Part shown: positions 50,493 to 62,323 of the stretch, piece by piece | How positions within the stretch are numbered: position 1 is the stretch's first letter | Layout: each line of letters opens with the position of its first letter | Source of the DNA: Conoideocrella luteorostrata | Lineage: Eukaryota > Ascomycota > Sordariomycetes > Hypocreales > Clavicipitaceae | Direction of reading: 5' to 3' | NCBI GenBank assembly: GCA_032433595.1 | Contig: JASWJB010000025.1 | Location: forward strand, 186,001 to 250,000 | Length of the DNA: 64,000 nucleotides | The notes under the pieces: generated by a model | Told to the model about the DNA's origin: nothing | Database searches by the model: none | What the model saw: only the letters and a program-made list of their open reading frames with translations | Program-made: the position numbers and the translations under genes

Positions 50493-51418
50493 AACGCCAT
50501 CGGATTGTATTGATACATACCACGACAATGATGAACCCGTGATTTTTGGATTTCAACAGCCTGGAAGAGTTTGTTAATAAGTGTACATATCATTGCACCA
50601 CACAATTGCTTCGAAGCGAGTCGAACGGATTGCGGCGTTACTGCGTTAATAACACCCCCACGATGAGGCGGCGCTCCTGGTCATTAATTTATTATATTAG
50701 CTTAGCGAGATAAATGGCTACTTTTCTTATGATGCACGTTGTAGAGGGCCATAATGCCCAGCCATGGCTGCGGATTACCTGGATGCACATTCATACACCA
50801 TCTCTGTAATGTGATATCAGAGGTCTTGATGCGTTTCTCTGATCATATAAATGATTGCAATCTCTAAGCATGCACAGCCCCCACAGCAATTTGTGTTTGG
50901 TACGATGGCCTCGAAGTCGGGAGCAAAATCGGTGGACTAACATGCAAAGGCGTAGTAGCTATACCATTCCCCAAACCGTGTGGAGAATCAAGAGTGAACA
51001 GTGGGCATTTGCTCACTATTGTACTGCGTCAACGATTACAGCCTTACAAGGCTCGCACCTGTAGGTAGCTCTCGCCAGCCACAAGAGCGTCACGGTATGA
51101 AAGCGGAATTCAGTCCGGCTATCAGAAGTTGAAGTTCGTAGCTAGATCGGAGGTCCCCGTGATAAGATTCGGTCACACAACTACACCCCGCTGTGGAGGA
51201 GGCCGACGCGGGGTGAAGTGCCCATAAACCATCTCTCACGACTGCCCATCTTGACAGACTTGATCTACATAAAATATAACCGACGGTAGTTCTTCCACAG
51301 CCAAAAGCAAACATTGGTCATTTTCAAATAGCAGAAGGGTACGGGACGACAAATAAAAACAGGCCCCCTCACCCTCCCCCTAACCATTGCAGCTGCAGCA
51401 AGAGGTGTATTCAAAACC
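50493..51418. other. Spacer between the four-span protein and the PhyH gene
   Basis: Both neighbours are on the plus strand, so this holds one 3' end and one promoter. Short open frames only; nothing else recognised. Confidence 0.5.
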
Positions 51419-52360
51419 ATGGACGCCGCTCCCGGCCTCACTCCCGAACAGCTCTCATCCTTCCACAGAGACGGCTACCTTGTCATCCGCAATGCTCTGC
51501 AACCCCAGACTGTGGCATCGCTTCTCGCGGAAACAGCCTCCCTTCTCGCCAACTTCTCACTGAAGGACCACCCGCTCACACGCTTCTCCACGGGCCAAAC
51601 GTCGGAACACGTCGGCGACGACTACTTCCTCACATCGGGCGACAAGATCCGCTTCTTCTTCGAGGAAGACGCCTTTGACCCCAGCGGCGGCCTGGCCAAA
51701 CCTAAAGAAAAGGCCGTGAACAAGATCGGCCACGCTCTGCACGCTCTGTCGCCCCCGTTTGCGCGGCTCATTGACCATGCCGCCCTCCAGGCAAGAGGTG
51801 AGGTGTCGCCCGCGAGCGTCGCCCGGTCGCTGGGGTACACGGATCCGCGATGTCTCCAGAGCATGATCATCTGCAAGCAGCCCGAGATAGGGGGTGCGGT
51901 CCCGCCCCATCAGGACTCTACGTTCTTGTATACGGATCCGCCGTCCGCAACGGGGTTCTGGTACGCCCTGGAGGATGCTACCCTCGAGAACGGCTGCCTG
52001 AGCTTCCTGCCGGGCAGTCATGAGTGGGCGCCGGTAGAGACGAGGCTGGTCAGGAGGGAAGGCGGGCTGGGGACGGAGATGGTGGACAATCATGGGAGTA
52101 GGTTCCCTGCTGGGACGGGGGAGACGACGAACAAGAAGGCTGCTGAGGATGGTGCCAGGGGAGGATATGTTCCTGGAGAGGTAAAGGCGGGGGACTTGGT
52201 GCTTATTCACGGTAATTTGCTGCACAAAAGCGAGAGGAATACGAGCCTGAGGGGCAGGATTATTTACACGTTTCATATCATTGAGGGGGAGGGAACGAAG
52301 TACGATGAGAGGAATTGGCTGCAGCCTCCGGACGGGGGTTTCACGAAACTGCGTTCGTAG
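51419..52360 (+). CDS. Phytanoyl-CoA dioxygenase family protein (PHYHD1-like)
   Basis: Intronless, 313 residues. Fe(II)/2-oxoglutarate-dependent oxygenase: the metal ligands His164 and Asp166 appear in VPPHQDSTFLYT, and the third His is in the LIHGNLLHKSERN segment (264-269); an Arg shortly after (RGRIIY) could bind 2-oxoglutarate. The N-terminal FHRDGYLVIRNAL and FLPGSHEW blocks are characteristic. It reads closest to the PHYHD1-like branch, whose substrates are poorly known, rather than true peroxisomal phytanoyl-CoA hydroxylase; no obvious peroxisomal signal is seen (C-terminus KLRS). A Gly/Thr-rich insert near 225-250 may be a flexible loop. GC-rich coding sequence relative to flanks. Confidence 0.93.
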   Translation: MDAAPGLTPEQLSSFHRDGYLVIRNALQPQTVASLLAETASLLANFSLKDHPLTRFSTGQTSEHVGDDYFLTSGDKIRFFFEEDAFDPSGGLAKPKEKAVNKIGHALHALSPPFARLIDHAALQARGEVSPASVARSLGYTDPRCLQSMIICKQPEIGGAVPPHQDSTFLYTDPPSATGFWYALEDATLENGCLSFLPGSHEWAPVETRLVRREGGLGTEMVDNHGSRFPAGTGETTNKKAAEDGARGGYVPGEVKAGDLVLIHGNLLHKSERNTSLRGRIIYTFHIIEGEGTKYDERNWLQPPDGGFTKLRS

Positions 52361-52718
52361 GTGTCGGGTCGGGGGCTGTCAATGGTTGCTCTGAAGCAAC
52401 AGATTATTCTTGCATGCTGTCAACGTATGATTTCCAGGTAAACGGGAGGAAGATGAGTCGTGAAGTGGAAAATGTTGCGTGAAAAGGAAACTGGTGTCGT
52501 AATTTGCATTGCTGCTTCTAAACTAAACTCTTCCAACACATGACTTCCCCTTATACACAAAAATGGCCCGGCCTGGCCTTTGGGTATCTATCTATTGCCC
52601 ACCGGTGGCGATGTAAATGCCAAATAGGTACTCCGTACAGTCTAAAGTACACTAACAACCTTTTCGAAAAGAATCCATCTCATACATCTCGCGGGGATAG
52701 TCCGCATCTCTTACACAT
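52361..52718. other. Convergent spacer PhyH / WKF gene
   Basis: 358 bp between two stop codons facing each other; one copy of the dispersed 9-mer (52629) lies about 90 bp from the WKF stop, probably inside its 3' UTR. Confidence 0.6.
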
Positions 52719-53948
52719 CTAATCGTCATCGTCGGCACTGTCATCATCAGAGTCCGACTCATCTGCGGACGACGAGGAGGACGACGACGAACTGCTCGAC
52801 GACTCATAGCCACCCTCGTCCTGAGCATTGACTTCATCAACGTCGTTATCATCGTCATCCTCAGAATCGTCAGAATCGTCAGAATCATCTGATGAGCTAG
52901 AGTCGGAGTCGGAGTCGGAGTCAGAATCCGACCCCGAGCTGCTGCTGCTGTCGTCTACGTTCACACGGAGCTTGCGTCGACGCTTAGCCGAGCCGTCGTT
53001 GAGCCTGACTTGATTATTACCATCAGTTCTCATGGTGACATGGTTATCACTTGTGGTGAGCGTATTATCCGTATCTTGCGTCGCCTGGCTAGCGTCGGTC
53101 TGTTCGCTGTCTGACAACTCGTCGATGATAATCTCTGCCCGCATGCGCTTCACAACACGGCGGATAATGACGTCACCCGCGTCAGATGAGGCGATGAATT
53201 CCACTTCATCATAACCTTTTCGTTTTTGGCCAAGACGTTGTGCACGAAGCAGGTCGCATAGTAAAGTTTCATAGGACTGTTGCTTGCTCTCGAGATCTTT
53301 TGTACCCGACGGGAACCCCGATTGGCCGTCGGCAATATCTTTTGTTCTTATTTCCATAGCAGTCTCGTGCAGCCTCGTCCTCACAAAACCTTTCAAGTCG
53401 CGTATATACTCATAAAATGTATCGATATTGGACGTGGGGATATCATCGGCGTCGAATACCCGCTTTATGAGTAGGGATTGGAGGTTCTTGTTGAACTTCC
53501 AGTTCTCACGAGACGATTTCCACTGTTTGAGATAATCAAGAGCAGGCTTGATATCCGCAGGAGCAACAGGTGGTGCTTGCTTCTTGGCAGGGCCCTTGAT
53601 CTTCTTTGGTTTGGGAGATTTGCTCAAGTCGTTTGATCCGTGGGCGTTTGCGGATTTCGTAGGAGTATCGCCAAATGTGACAGACTTCTTCTTCTTCAGG
53701 TTTGGATTGGTATAAGGACTCTGATGAGATTGACTTTCCCTTCGAGGCTTTTTAACAGCAAGGGCAGATGGCGGGGCTTCAATTTTTCGTTTGCTCGACT
53801 GGGCTTCGCGCTGGGTGCTGCTTGGATGCCCAACGACCGGCCCTGTACCAATTGGAGACTCTGGTGCACCACCAGGCGGCTTGAGCTTTAAGCCCAACCG
53901 CTTCCATGCCGGCACCTGTTGTGCGGTTGCGCTTTGAGACGACGTCAT
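52719..53948 (-). CDS. WKF-domain protein with acidic Ser/Asp tail
   Basis: Intronless, 409 residues. The first 130 residues are basic and disordered with several Lys-rich clusters (RKIEAPPSALAVKKPRR, KPKKIKGPAKK) that look like nuclear localisation signals. Around 138-220 lies a compact segment with WKFNKNLQSLLIKRVFD, the hallmark of the WKF domain (human C7orf50 relatives). The last 110 residues are almost entirely Ser, Asp and Glu, in simple repeats. Basic and acidic low-complexity ends around a small fold suggest a nuclear or nucleolar role, perhaps in ribosome biogenesis, but that is inference; no activity is established for the family. Divergent from the proteasome gene. Confidence 0.85.
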   Translation of the reverse strand: MTSSQSATAQQVPAWKRLGLKLKPPGGAPESPIGTGPVVGHPSSTQREAQSSKRKIEAPPSALAVKKPRRESQSHQSPYTNPNLKKKKSVTFGDTPTKSANAHGSNDLSKSPKPKKIKGPAKKQAPPVAPADIKPALDYLKQWKSSRENWKFNKNLQSLLIKRVFDADDIPTSNIDTFYEYIRDLKGFVRTRLHETAMEIRTKDIADGQSGFPSGTKDLESKQQSYETLLCDLLRAQRLGQKRKGYDEVEFIASSDAGDVIIRRVVKRMRAEIIIDELSDSEQTDASQATQDTDNTLTTSDNHVTMRTDGNNQVRLNDGSAKRRRKLRVNVDDSSSSSGSDSDSDSDSDSSSSDDSDDSDDSEDDDDNDVDEVNAQDEGGYESSSSSSSSSSSSADESDSDDDSADDDD

Positions 53949-54861
53949 CTTGAATCAGGTCCAAATCCGAACAGCGTTTGAGTGATTTGGCTGTTTTGGT
54001 TGGTGTGATAGCAGGAATGGAGGCCGAATCGAAAGGAACCGGGCACGGGAGTTTTTGACGCCGGAGGAAAATTTTCGGACGGTCACCAACACACCACTTT
54101 TGCTTTTTCTGGTCTGTCCTGGCGGTTCATACACAAATCGCAGGCTCCTGGTTTTATTGACTGAAACAATTGTATTCAAGCTTGAACAAGACTGGGACTG
54201 GTTGTTCTTGTTAAAGAGTTGAAAGGCTTGGTTTGGTATCCTGCCAGATCCTTCGACTTTTTTCTGGGTCCGGCCAAGACCCTGGTCCTTTTGCAACAGC
54301 CCCTCGTGTGTCGTCGTCTGCGCAAGTGGGCAGACTGGACATACGCACGTGCTAATTAAAGCATCTCGCCTTTCTCGAGCCCGGCCCCAAAGACCCAAAA
54401 TATTTATAAAATGTGCTCAGAATATGCGCCACGACTTGACATTTGAGTCACACAATGCCACGACTGGTGATAGCGCACTGGTTGTTAGGTTGGGCAGCAA
54501 AGCATTGCGATGGTGCTGCATAAGCGGAGTGGAAACAACTTGAAGAGTCCCCACTGATGCGTGGCTCTGTCCCGTGAGCATGAGTCTTCCAGAATTCTTG
54601 CTGCCTGAGGCTTCAACAACAGCCTCTAAGGCAACAACTCAGCCTTGCTGCTCGCAAGCTTCCGTTGCCTCGTGCGGGTCCATCCAGGCAAGCTCATGCT
54701 AACGTAACGCGTTTGAGTTGTCCGACCGCAGCTACCATCACCGCCATCAATTCCAGCTCGCCCGTCATCGCCCTAGCCTGTCACCGATTCTAAGCTTTCT
54801 CTGAGTAGTCAATCATCATAATCTCTCGTTTTGCCCGTCACAGGGCCGTCACTTTGTCACA
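53949..54861. other. Divergent promoter WKF gene / proteasome alpha gene
   Basis: 913 bp shared by two outward-facing genes. No coding region and no 9-mer copy. Both partners are housekeeping-like, so a shared promoter is plausible. Confidence 0.5.
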
Positions 54862-55924
54862 ATGTCTGGTAGGTTGTCGTGCTGAGGAGCCCATGCTTGC
54901 TCCTCAATAGGAGATACGAATGCTGAAACTGACATCTACAACTTTCCCAGCCAGCGCATATGACCGACACATTACCATTTTCTCCGACAATGGTCGACTA
55001 TATCAAGTCGGTACGTTCATTAGACATTCTGACAGCTGAAACTCGGCGCACAGTGCGGCTGGATGGACGTTCCATCATGCGATAAGAGGCCAGCTCGCTG
55101 ACCTTCACAGAGTATGCCTTCAAGGCCATCACAGCCGCAAACATCATGTCAGTAGGCGTGCGGGGAAAGGACTGCGCTGTGGTACTGTCGCAGAAGAAGG
55201 TGCCTGTAAGATTTGCAATTCTTTCTTGTGATGTGGTTTCAAGTGGTTGGTGTGCTAAAAACATTGCAGGACAAGCTCATCGACCCTTCTTCAGTATCCC
55301 ACATCTTCCAGATCTCACCATCAGTGGGTTGCGTAATCACTGGCTCCATTGCTGATGCTAGAGCCTTCGCCCAACGAGCTCAGGGTGAAGCCGCCGAGTT
55401 CCGATACAAATTTGGCTATGAGATGCCCGCCGATGTGCTCGCCAAGAGACTGGCCAACATTAGCCAGGTTTACACACAGAGAGTACGTAACGATATCAAG
55501 AAGTAACTGTAGGAGGAGTCCAGCTAACTCCCGAAAGGCTTACATGCGCCCATATGGTGTTGCCACCACAATCATTGCCCTCGATTCCGAAGTCGGTCCG
55601 CAACTATACAAGTGCGACCCGGCAGGATATTATATTGGGTACAAGGGCACCGCCGCTGGTCCCAAGCAGCAAGAAGCGCTGAATCATCTGGAGAAAAAGC
55701 TCCGTAACAAGGACCATGCCGAAGGCACTTGGGAGGATGTCGTCGAGCTCGCCATCACGACACTGAGCACAGTTCTCAGCATGGATTTCAAGAAGGGAGA
55801 AATCGAGATTGGCATTTGTGGAGGGCCTCGCGCCGACGGCAAGGAAGGCACTGACCCTGCGTTCCGAATGCTCAGTGAGGAGGAGATTGACGACAGATTA
55901 CAGGCTATTGCGGAGAAGGACTAG
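54862..55924 (+). CDS. scl1: 20S proteasome alpha subunit Scl1 (PSMA6-like)
   Basis: Structural alpha-ring subunit of the 20S proteasome. Five exons (54862-54868, 54951-55010, 55111-55205, 55270-55482, 55538-55924) in agreeing phases give 253 residues. The alpha-type N-terminus [20 protein letters not shown] is intact; further marks are [41 protein letters not shown] and the [10 protein letters not shown] stretch, which point to the Scl1/alpha-1 (human alpha-6) branch rather than other alpha subunits. The first exon is only 7 nt (ATG TCT G) and must be spliced in to give the start. The C-terminus ends in IAEKD, as expected. No catalytic residue is expected in this subunit. Confidence 0.96.
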
Positions 55925-58900
55925 GCGTGACGGCATTACAAGTTGGTGATGTGTACACTATGTTTGCAATAGAGTCGAAACAAAGATTTGAGAATGGCTC
56001 AGCTCGTAGTAGTGGAAACGAAGGGTGATGCAACAGTCGACCAAAGCGAATAAACTTCTCAAGGTAAGCCGTTGCTCATTATCGAGCGGAGCATCCATCA
56101 CATCATCCCAGCAAGGGAGTGTTATGGCCTAGAGCGTGTGTCGAATACCATTTGACCCAGCTCCGTAACAGACAGACGTCTTTGACGCCCGGCTTTGAGG
56201 GTTACAACGACACATGGACTGCGATTAGACTGATTTGATCGATATGTTCAGGACGGAGATGTAAACATGATGCCGTAAGAAAGCCCAAATATCCCCTACA
56301 ATAAATAGCCTAATGTCCAAACAAAAGCGCTTTAGAATGATATCAGCCTAGTTTCTAGCGTCACGATCATCTTGATCATGTTAATTTTCGTTTTTCCGAA
56401 ATTGCATGACGATTTGTACGTGGACGGTGTAGGGTAGTCGGCGAGCTCCGACATAGTGCAAGAAACGCAGCACCTTACGACAACTACCCTATCGCTATTT
56501 CTGGTTTGAGAATACTGAAAGGCTTCCTTGCTTGCTTGATAGGGCCGGCGCATTTGGTTTTTATTTTATTTTATTTTTTTCTCTAAAAGTAATCTGTGTC
56601 ACAGACTACCGATTGCTCGATATTACGTATTAGTAGTGCGGCCAACACAGCTTCAGCGGTTTCGGCAATATCCTCCATATCCGAGTGCCTCGTTCCGTTG
56701 CCCATACATATGTCGTGCCTATAAGATTGTTGATGACGACTAGTCATGGTTTATCATCATTCCAGTTTCTCACATATGAACTGCAGGTCGAGTCCTGCTC
56801 CGCCCGCCCTCATGGACAACAGGAATGGTACACGAACTGTCGAGGTTCATCTCAGCATGGCTCGCTACTGGCTACATGTACTACAAATCACGGGGCCGCG
56901 GAACACTCCTCGGTGTTAATGACCTCGCTGCGCCGCAGAAATGACTGACTAGTCGAGGTTTGATGAAACGGCACTGTCTATCGTTGTGCTTGTTCACTTG
57001 CCCCTTCGTTGTAAATTTGACAATCAAGCCATTCTTGGAACCAATGGAGGCATTACTTCCATACGGCTTACAGAAGAATCATGTTTCTCTTGTGTGCGAT
57101 CAATGATATGAGGAGTGGGCGGCTAGTTGATTGTTCGTTTCTTGCTGGTTCCGAAATTGCGTGGTGCACTCTGTGTAGGGTAGGCCTCTTGCATGATGAC
57201 GGGAGCTGGATTCACGAGCAGTAACTGCAAGTCGATGACGGACAGCACATATACGGGGTGATTGGCGACGAGGAATGACTGAAATGCTTGTTTTCATGAC
57301 AGGTTTTATCCCCAGATGGCGTGTCGTGAGCACGTAGACTGTCCCGTGAACAGACGGTGCAGCCATCCAGCCAAATCACGGTGTCTGCTATCTATTACAG
57401 GTTCACTGTACTCCGTACTTAACTCGAGATAATTAAAAAAAAAAAAAAAACCAAGCATGTACTGCTCTCGTACGGCGTACGGTCCAACAACGAACTGCCC
57501 GGCTCGTAGCTCTCTATTCTGTCCCTGTCAAGCTGCCTGGACAAAAGGCCCCCATGGTACTCCGTACATCCAAGAGCATGCTGTGCTGATCATTTGGGCC
57601 GTTTTCAAAAATGCTCCCTCCCCTTGCCAAGGACCCATAGTCAAAACGACGACTAACACAACCGCATAACTATGTAATTGCATCAAACGAGCAGCATTCA
57701 GCCGTTGACGTAGGGAGATATTTCCATCGTCCCAATGCGTGCCCCCAGCCTGGGCCAGCGGCCAATAAAAGCTGCTCACCCAGCAAGTTGAGGCCAAAAA
57801 TGGCTGGCTGCATGCCTTTTCCAGCTCCTCCCCTGCCGCCGCTCCATTCCCGAATGGTAGTTAGCCATCCCCTTGCTCTTTTCTCCCGGCGGCGTGGCTG
57901 GCGCTGCCGGGTCGAGACAGACGGCCTCCCACGCGCCAAGGCAAGCCAAACGGCTGGCGTCTGCGGCACAGCCTCAGCCCTGCCGAGCCTATTGCCTATG
58001 CAGCAGCTAGCGCTAGGTAACCTGTGATGCCAGGAAATTGTTTGATGCACTTGAGAGAGAACAAGAGGGGCAAAAAAAAATACTGTCCGACGGAAGTCAT
58101 CGCTAGCCCTTTGCTAGTGAATTTCCTGCGCAACTAACTACCGACCCCCCCGTCCGTTTAAGCAAAAATCTTTACTTCGCACGGAATTCTCGTGCATCCA
58201 TTCGCTCGTTCATTCGGAAGGGACGTCGTGAAAGCCGTCTTCTAAACTCCCCCCCCGGCGGAACCTGATTGGACGGGCGACGCCGACCACCCGCAGGCTG
58301 GACCCGTCACTACCGTCACTACTGTACAACAAATATGGTACTCGGTGCTCCGCACAATACTAGTACGTGAAAGCGATCCAACACGCACCGCAGAGATGGC
58401 GTTCAATTTCTTCCAGCTGGACAGGGATCATACATATCACTTGCGACCCAGGCTACGGAGCATAACTACACACAGACAAGTTCGTCCGTCCCGAGTGCGG
58501 TTGCGCGCCCCTGTGTGACGTTCCGTGTCTCTTGCATGATGTGATATGCACATGGGGGCGTGAGCATGCACGAGAGGCTTTCCGCGAGACAATCCGCCTT
58601 GGTCCTTCCCAGCAAGGCGTATTATTCTATCACAAATACGGAGTATACATCATACTAGTACGGAGTATGTATCTGAATCATGGGATGCGTTTTGGTCGAT
58701 CCTTGCAGAGCACTATGCAGGACCCGTCTTCTCATTTGGGGGCTTTTCGCCAATGGCGAGGACCGGACCAGGGGTGGGAGAGAGAGAGAGAGAGAAAAGC
58801 AGATATCCCAAGAAAGAGACAACACCAAATGCCGTAGGACTCTAAAATACGGAGCAGCAGAGCTGCAGAGAAGAGGAAAGGAGTGGCCCGCCTCTCCTTC

Positions 58901-60091
58901 ACTTGGAATTCACCTGACCCTGACCCTGATTGACCACGGCCCTACTCTAGTCCAGCCCTGACCCTGTCTGCTGGTCGGCCCGGAATCATGGCAGATGCAA
59001 TGGAGGACTCTCGATGCGCGTCGTCTCATTTGCTGGACATTGCTTGACCGCCCTGTGAGATCGCTTAGCGAGTGCGGCATCGTGGCACTGCGATGGGTTG
59101 ATGATGGGGGCACATTGTTGGCGGGGTTCAGGACGGAGCGATTGGACATGTTGTTTACAAGAGGGGGAGAGACTTAGAAAAAGAAGCAAAAACATCTAAT
59201 CCTATGTTGGCCTGCACGATGGTTTGGAAGACATTCCCGCCTACGCATCTAGTTGCACCCTGCAACTGCGTATAATGGTATCTGCACTCCTTATATGTAT
59301 GATCCACAGCTCATATTCCGCTGCCCCGGTCCTGGGAACGGCGGGCAGTATTTACATGGCAACCAACTACGGAGTAGACCAAATCTCATCTCTCAACCCT
59401 CGATTCGGTGTTAATATCTGGCTGTCTTATTACTCCGTACTTGGTCCTACATCCCGGGTCCTCTCAGGTACTACTGGTATTCCGTTCTGCCCCCCTCTGG
59501 CGCAGGGAGTGCGTTGCACCAGACTTCCGTACGGAGTACTTCGTGCCAATATGCACACGTCCAGTCAACGCCGCTCACAATCTTCTGCACTGACTGACTG
59601 AGTCACTTGATGCCAAGCCCGACATAGCGTCCGCAAATAGCAAACCACGTGTACGCCGTGCAGTAAGGGACAGTTATGCAGAGTGCAGCGCGCGTGGGGA
59701 GGCTGTGCTCGCATCTCTCCGGTCCATTGTTGGGTGCCTGGCTTGCTTTGCCCATCTAATAAGGAACGAGGCAAAGCCACCACCACCCTTAAATCTAAAG
59801 TGGGGCCGATGCAGCAACGCGCGACCCGCCACATCGACTTTGTGCTTTCTCCACAGTCGAACCCCCCTTCGTACCCTTCGTACCCTTCCCACAGTAACCT
59901 CATACCTCGCATTCCGTCATCTCCGACGTCAACATCAACCCTCTCGTCTCAACCCGCCAAGCCAACCACCAAACTACCGCTCGATACCGTCCAATTCTTC
60001 CCGCCAACACGCTCCACCATTCCCTCTCCTCCCCCTCCCCCTCCGCTGAGCCACTCCGTATTCCCATCATCTCGTGCACCATCTACGTCCA
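55925..60091. other. 4.2-kb gene-poor block
   Basis: No supported gene between scl1 and the TMEM234-like gene. It carries eight exact 9-mers (57409, 57558, 58637, 58659, 59368, 59431, 59530 and near copies), a 16-base poly-A tract and, at its right end, a C/T-rich leader of the TMEM234-like gene. A long plus-strand frame (from 59683) overlapping that leader is in the wrong frame for the gene and rich in Pro/Ser; it is taken as chance. Confidence 0.5.
57435..57450. repeat. Poly-A tract, 16 bases
   Basis: An uninterrupted A run about 20 bp after a TACTCCGTAC copy (57409). Confidence 0.85.
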
Positions 60092-60764
60092 ATGGCCCAA
60101 CCAATCACAGCTGCCGATCCCAAACCTCCCATTATCAACTACGTCCTCAGCTTCATTCTCGTCGGGCTAGCCTGGGGCCTTACGACACCCTTCATCCGCC
60201 GCGCTGCCAGGTCTCATCAGCCACCTCCCCATGCTGTTCTGGAGACACCCTCCGTCAAGGACCATTTGCTCCGCAGCAAGCTGTACGGCGCGTTTTTCTC
60301 TGTCATCGACCTCCTGCGGAACCCGAGATATGCTGTGCCATTGTTGTTGAACCTCACTGGCAGTATATGGTTCTTTCTTCTTATTGGACAGGCTGGTATG
60401 TTGGGTTTCATTACCATCATCTTGTTCTTCGCACATCTGCACCGCCTGAGATTCTGTTTGACGTATCATATTGAATTCGAGCATCTAAATTTCAATTTGT
60501 CTCAGGTGAATAAACTGCGTTGTAGAGATTTGCTAATACGACATGGATCTTAGAACTTAGCTTGACTGTCCCTATTGTGAATACAATGGCTTTTCTCTTC
60601 ACCGTGCTAGGAGAATGGTGGGTTGAGGGCAAAGTCATTAGCAGAGGTGAGCTTCAGTATCACAAGTCTCGTACATCTGCCTGTACTGACAAAATTAAGA
60701 TACCGGCGTGGGTATGCTGTTCTCTCTAGTTGGAATCGCGTTGTGTGTCCAAAGCAAGTCTTGA
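60092..60764 (+). CDS. TMEM234-like (UPF0546) small membrane protein
   Basis: Three exons (60092-60395, 60554-60646, 60700-60764), each joined in phase 1, give 153 residues. Four hydrophobic spans are visible: INYVLSFILVGLAWGLTTPF near 15-34, VPLLLNLTGSIWFFLLIGQA near 82-101, VPIVNTMAFLFTVLGEWW near 107-124 and VGMLFSLVGIALCV near 136-149. The WGLTTPFIRRA start and the LGEWWVEGKVISRDT segment mark the TMEM234 family, which resembles half of an EamA/drug-metabolite transporter; its cargo is unknown. The ATG at 60092 was chosen because it begins the conserved part and lies at the end of a C/T-rich leader. Predicted to sit in an intracellular membrane; this is inference. Confidence 0.88.
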
Positions 60765-61815
60765 CCAGCCCAACTGCTGAATTCGTGTTTTTAAGAAGAG
60801 AATCATCATCCATAGATTATACAATGGTACCAATATAAACAGCATCCTTGTACTTCATACACCCATTCCTAGTGCCCGTGTGTCTAGTTTGTCATGATTC
60901 CTTTCTATCCAGTATTGATGGCCAGCATCGCAAATGAGAAAATCCGCCACATATTCTTCAGTTTGATTGCACCGGGCAATGTGACCAACGAAAGCAGCAA
61001 AACTTTTGTCCGTGCCCATGCTCCGTCTATACGTTACTCCTAAATTGTCAAATGTAACGGAAAATAGCAATCCCCTGGCATTGTCGAAAAGTGGCCAGCA
61101 CCTTCCCCCATGTCATGGATGTTTTGTCTATGTGTACACTAACAGTATCAAATCCTCATACGACATAATATATTCAAACAGTTCCTGTCCGTCCCCTGGT
61201 TGGTTCTCGTTTCGTCGTGAAGATACTTTCAAATTGGACCGCCGTATCAATTTGCGTCTCTCCACAGGTGTTGTAAGCTCATGAACGTCCAGATTGTTCA
61301 AATGTGTGCAGTATTAGATGAATTTGATTTAGCGGCTTCGACGTGCTCGCAGCCACCGCTGAACGCTTCTAAGACTTGGATCCTCAGCTACCCAACGTCC
61401 AAGTACATGGTCGGAAGCTGCTAGTTCGGTGTAGACGTTTTCGTCGGTAATCGAAGCAAGTTCCTACTATCCGTTAGAACACCAATCCTTGGACACTTGG
61501 TCGTTGAAGTGAGAGGGACGTTAAATATCACGTACGGCTTGTAATTGACGATCGCAAGCCTGCAATTGGGATTGAACAGCGGGATACGGTCTCTGTCCCT
61601 GGAGAATCATGTCTCGATATTCTATCCAGCGTTGGGCTGCGCTTTGTTTCATGTATATTTTTTGTCCCTCATGACGCCGGGAAAAGGCATCCAGGAGAAC
61701 TCTGCGCTATAGTTAGTAGTTGTAATTGTATTCGAGTATGGGGCCAAGGCTGGATTGTATGGAAGGGGGGGCAAGACGATAATAGACTTGACACGGCACA
61801 ATATTGGAGTGAGAC
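60765..61815. other. Spacer without recognised features
   Basis: Convergent spacer between the TMEM234-like gene and the 112-residue orphan. Only short open frames; no repeat or 9-mer copy seen. Confidence 0.5.
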
Positions 61816-62323
61816 CTACTGCTTCAGCTCTGCCTTCATCTGCTCTCTCTCCCCACCGTCTGTCACTGGTACCCGAGTATCTGCAGCACACTCCAAGATA
61901 TGATGGCCATCGATGGCACATTGTCGTAAAGTTGCCCAGCCTTCCGTGTAATAGTCTTCTGGGTTGACTGCCTCTGCTGGCGCAGATGTGATGTAGTATT
62001 GTAGTGTGCGAAAGTCTGAGAGGATCTCCGCCACTCGGGCTGTGCGACATTCGTTCACTATAAAGGTGTCAGGTTTAGAGAACTATGGCATGCAATGCAT
62101 TTCTTGAGTACGTTTTGGATTGAGCTCTATAAGAACCCAGGCTAGGTGGGAGGTATTTTGAGTGTGGGTGGGGGGTTGATGTGAGGCAATCCGCTGTGCT
62201 CCGTACAAGAAATGCCAATAACTTACGTCCGTCCATGATGTCGTAGTTTGTGGTAGCTTGGTAGAAGAGAGGAGACTCATGGGGAGATACCAAGGTACCA
62301 AAATCAGGAATTTGAGCGGACAT
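61816..62323 (-). CDS. Hypothetical 112-residue protein, spliced
   Basis: Two exons (62227-62323 and 61816-62057, phase 1, GTAAGT donor, TATAG acceptor) give 112 residues. It is soluble and acidic, with DFGTLVSPHESPLFYQATTNYDIMDGLNE at the start; no family recognised. Aromatic- and cysteine-containing helical stretches follow (RVAEILSDFRTLQYYI; ATLRQCAIDGHHILECAAD), so a small helical fold is likely. The consensus splice sites and good start context support it as a real gene, but it is called without homology. A longer overlapping frame on the same strand (61649-62050) is judged a shadow. Confidence 0.55.

Noticed and set aside
59683..60474. 263-codon plus-strand frame overlapping the TMEM234-like gene
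   Set aside because: It is in a different frame from the conserved membrane protein and owes its length to the C/T-rich leader.
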